This document shows positions 15,657 to 17,330 of a DNA stretch of 17,330 nucleotides, piece after piece (positions within the stretch are counted from its first letter, which is position 1; every line of letters begins with the position of its first letter). Below the pieces are notes generated by a model. The model had not been told where the DNA came from. It was given only the letters and a program-made list of their open reading frames with translations, and ran no database searches. Source of the stretch: JBLHHI01 sp047614125 (GTDB taxonomy: Bacteria > Bacteroidota > Bacteroidia > NS11-12g > UBA9320). The stretch spans positions 1 through 17,330 of the forward strand of contig JBLHHI010000070.1 in assembly GCA_047614125.1 (NCBI GenBank), written 5' to 3'. The position numbers were made by a program, and so were the translations under genes.

Positions 15657-16118
15657 CTACCCAAATAAAATAAGCTCCGACTTCTTATAATTGATTTCGG
15701 CCCGCCGTTCTTCTAAGATGTCGCCGCCCAAAATCAAGTCGAAGGGCTTAACACCAATGGAATCGTACACCTGTTTAACATGGCTTACGTCGATGGTTCC
15801 CACAATGTGGTTTTTGATTTCAAGCTTGCCAAGCTTCATTTTTTTCAATCGAATAAACCGCGCTTCAACTTGGTCTTTACCTATCCCAGCCGTTTGATTA
15901 TCAATCATTTCAATGAAATTCGGCTTCTTCATCTTATCAACAAAGGCCGCGGCCAATACCGACTTACTAGCGCCTGTATCGATTAAGATACGAACTTTTT
16001 TGGACCCTACCCTTCCGTTGCAAAAAAGATGACATCCTTCCTCACCCAGAAATACAATTTCTAAAGGCAGCTTAAACTTCTGTTGTTTGACCTTGAATTT
16101 ATCTTTCTTCTTTTTCAA
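15657..16118 (-). CDS. Retropepsin-like aspartic protease
   Basis: A 153-residue protein of clan AA (retropepsin-like, single-domain). The active-site motif is LIDTGAS with Asp47, inside VRILIDTGASKSVLAAAF; the second conserved element is LILGGDIL at about 128-135, which replaces the usual GxDxL flap-supporting strand of the family. Such proteins dimerise so that each supplies one catalytic Asp. There is no signal peptide; the N-terminus is very basic (KKKKDKFKVKQQKFK). No ATG is available: the most upstream reasonable start is TTG at 16118 in a frame that opens after a TGA within the end of gpmI, and no good ribosome site is visible. The gap to the gpmI stop is 25 bases, implying one transcript. 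Substrate unknown. Confidence 0.8.
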   Translation of the reverse strand: MKKKKDKFKVKQQKFKLPLEIVFLGEEGCHLFCNGRVGSKKVRILIDTGASKSVLAAAFVDKMKKPNFIEMIDNQTAGIGKDQVEARFIRLKKMKLGKLEIKNHIVGTIDVSHVKQVYDSIGVKPFDLILGGDILEERRAEINYKKSELILFG

Positions 16119-16143
16119 AATATTCGTTATTAACAGGATGTAC

Positions 16144-17330
16144 TTAAAACAAGGGTTTGCCTGTCATCTCATGTGGTTGAGGCAAGCCCATCATTTTTAA
16201 TAGGGTGGGTGAAACATCGGCCAAAATACCATTTTGTAGCTTCTCTTTTGCACTTTCATCGCCAAGAATGATGATGGGAACTGGGTTTAAGCTGTGGGCG
16301 GTATTCGGACTTCCGTCGGCGTTAACTGCATAATCCGCATTCCCATGATCGGCAATGATCATTACCTTATAGCCGTGTTTGGCGGCGGCATCAATGAGCT
16401 CACCAACGCATTGATCCACCGTTTCGCAGGCCTTTTTAATGGCGCTAAAAACGCCTGTATGTCCCACCATGTCGGGGTTGGCAAAGTTTACACAATAGAA
16501 ATCGATGTCTTCTTTTTCGATGCGGGATTTTACTCGGTCTTTTAATTCGAAAGCACTCATTTCAGGGTGTAGATCGTAGGTTGCCACCTTTGGCGATGCT
16601 GCCATTATGCGCTCCTCCCCTTCAAATTCGGTTTCTCGTCCACCGCTAAAGAAAAAAGTAACGTGCGGATATTTTTCGGTTTCAGCGGCGCGTACTTGTC
16701 TCATTCCCAGCTTTTCCAGATGTTCTCCCATCGTCATCTTCAAATCGGAGTTTTCAAAAAATACCTTCACATTTTTGTACGTCTTGTCGTATTCGGTAAA
16801 CGTGAAGTAATTCAAATTCAAAGGATGCATGCCAAAATCTGGAAACGCTTTTTGTGTTAGAACCGTGGTAATTTCTCTCCCTCGATCGGTTCTGAAATTA
16901 AAACAGATGACGATGTCGTTTTCTTGAATGGTAGCAACCGGCTTTCCATCATCTTCTACCACAGAGATGGGCTCCATAAACTCATCGGTGATGTTGTTTT
17001 GATACGAATTCTTTATCGCCTTCGCAACATCTTTTGTTTTATGCCCTATTCCCTTAACTAAAAGATCGTATGCCTTTTTTACCCGCTCCCACCGCTTATC
17101 TCGATCCATCGCAAAATATCGTCCAATTACACTTGCCAGCTTTGTTTTGCCAATGCGCTCATCTTTCATCAAATCGTTAACAAAACCAAGTCCGCTGTTT
17201 GGATCGCAATCCCGACCATCTAAAAAGGCGTGAATAAAGACTTGCTCGTCCAAGCCGTGCTTTTTAAAGATGGAACACAGGTTTTTCAAATGTTCATCGC
17301 TGCTGTGTACCCCACCGTTGCTGAGCAGAC
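16144..17330 (-). CDS. gpmI: 2,3-bisphosphoglycerate-independent phosphoglycerate mutase, C-terminal 395 residues
   Basis: The glycolytic enzyme that interconverts 3- and 2-phosphoglycerate with two Mn ions. The gene runs off the right edge, so about 115 N-terminal residues, including the phosphorylated Ser, are missing; the visible part begins LLSNGGVHSS. Conserved segments in order: HAFLDGRD, a NSYQNNITDEFMEP region, CFNFRTDRGREIT (substrate-binding Arg pair), KYPHVTFFFSGG, NFANPDMVGHTG (metal Asp/His), ADHGNAD and NTAHSLNPVP (metal ligands), and the terminal PQPHEMTGKPLF. Everything points to an active enzyme. An apparent internal start at 17289 is TTG and is not the real start. It is the first visible gene of a likely operon with the retropepsin gene. 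Confidence 0.96.
   Translation of the reverse strand, partial: LLSNGGVHSSDEHLKNLCSIFKKHGLDEQVFIHAFLDGRDCDPNSGLGFVNDLMKDERIGKTKLASVIGRYFAMDRDKRWERVKKAYDLLVKGIGHKTKDVAKAIKNSYQNNITDEFMEPISVVEDDGKPVATIQENDIVICFNFRTDRGREITTVLTQKAFPDFGMHPLNLNYFTFTEYDKTYKNVKVFFENSDLKMTMGEHLEKLGMRQVRAAETEKYPHVTFFFSGGRETEFEGEERIMAASPKVATYDLHPEMSAFELKDRVKSRIEKEDIDFYCVNFANPDMVGHTGVFSAIKKACETVDQCVGELIDAAAKHGYKVMIIADHGNADYAVNADGSPNTAHSLNPVPIIILGDESAKEKLQNGILADVSPTLLKMMGLPQPHEMTGKPLF

Overview
The window (about 40% GC by eye, 17.3 kb) looks like a chromosomal piece of a Bacteroidota bacterium, probably Flavobacteriales-like. The grounds are a secreted protein with a C-terminal type IX secretion (Por/T9SS) sorting domain, an upstream TAnnTTTG promoter-like motif, weak Shine-Dalgarno sequences, S9C and YdjM-type genes of bacteroidete flavour, and intergenic spaces full of short palindromic repeats. 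No rRNA, tRNA, CRISPR array or intact transposase was seen.

Layout. 1-346: AT-rich spacer with degenerate direct repeats. 347-2938 (+): secreted beta-helix protein with T9SS tail. 2939-3725: repeat-rich spacer. 3726-5471 (-): MsbA-like ABC exporter. 5796-6833 (+): exported beta-barrel-like outer-membrane protein. 7002-8201 (+): MFS transporter. 8280-8472: six exact 10-bp tandem repeats, then a dispersed palindromic element. 8485-10510 (+): compact three-gene run of a DUF2188 protein, a DUF1624/HGSNAT-like membrane protein and a YdjM-like membrane hydrolase.

10996-12970 (+) is the most unusual part. It is a row of decayed genes: a DUF4231/SLATT-like two-TM membrane protein (TAG stop plus frameshift); a single frame that starts as a patatin phospholipase and ends as a TIR domain, with three in-frame TAA codons, a lost catalytic Ser and a deletion junction; and a SRPBCC/AHSA1-like gene with one TAA. 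SLATT-like, patatin and TIR modules are all recurrent effectors of nucleotide-dependent anti-phage systems, so the first two look like the remains of a defence cassette (inference). A perfect hairpin abuts the start of the SLATT-like gene, and a dispersed palindromic element abuts the start of the patatin frame.

13086-15002 (-): secreted DPP5-like S9 peptidase. 15003-15656: spacer with two copies of the dispersed element flanking a long interrupted hairpin. 15657-17330 (-): gpmI (N-terminus outside the window) followed 25 bp later by a small retropepsin-like aspartic protease, probably one operon. The housekeeping genes are mostly independent units; the only likely operons are 8485-10510 and the gpmI-retropepsin pair.
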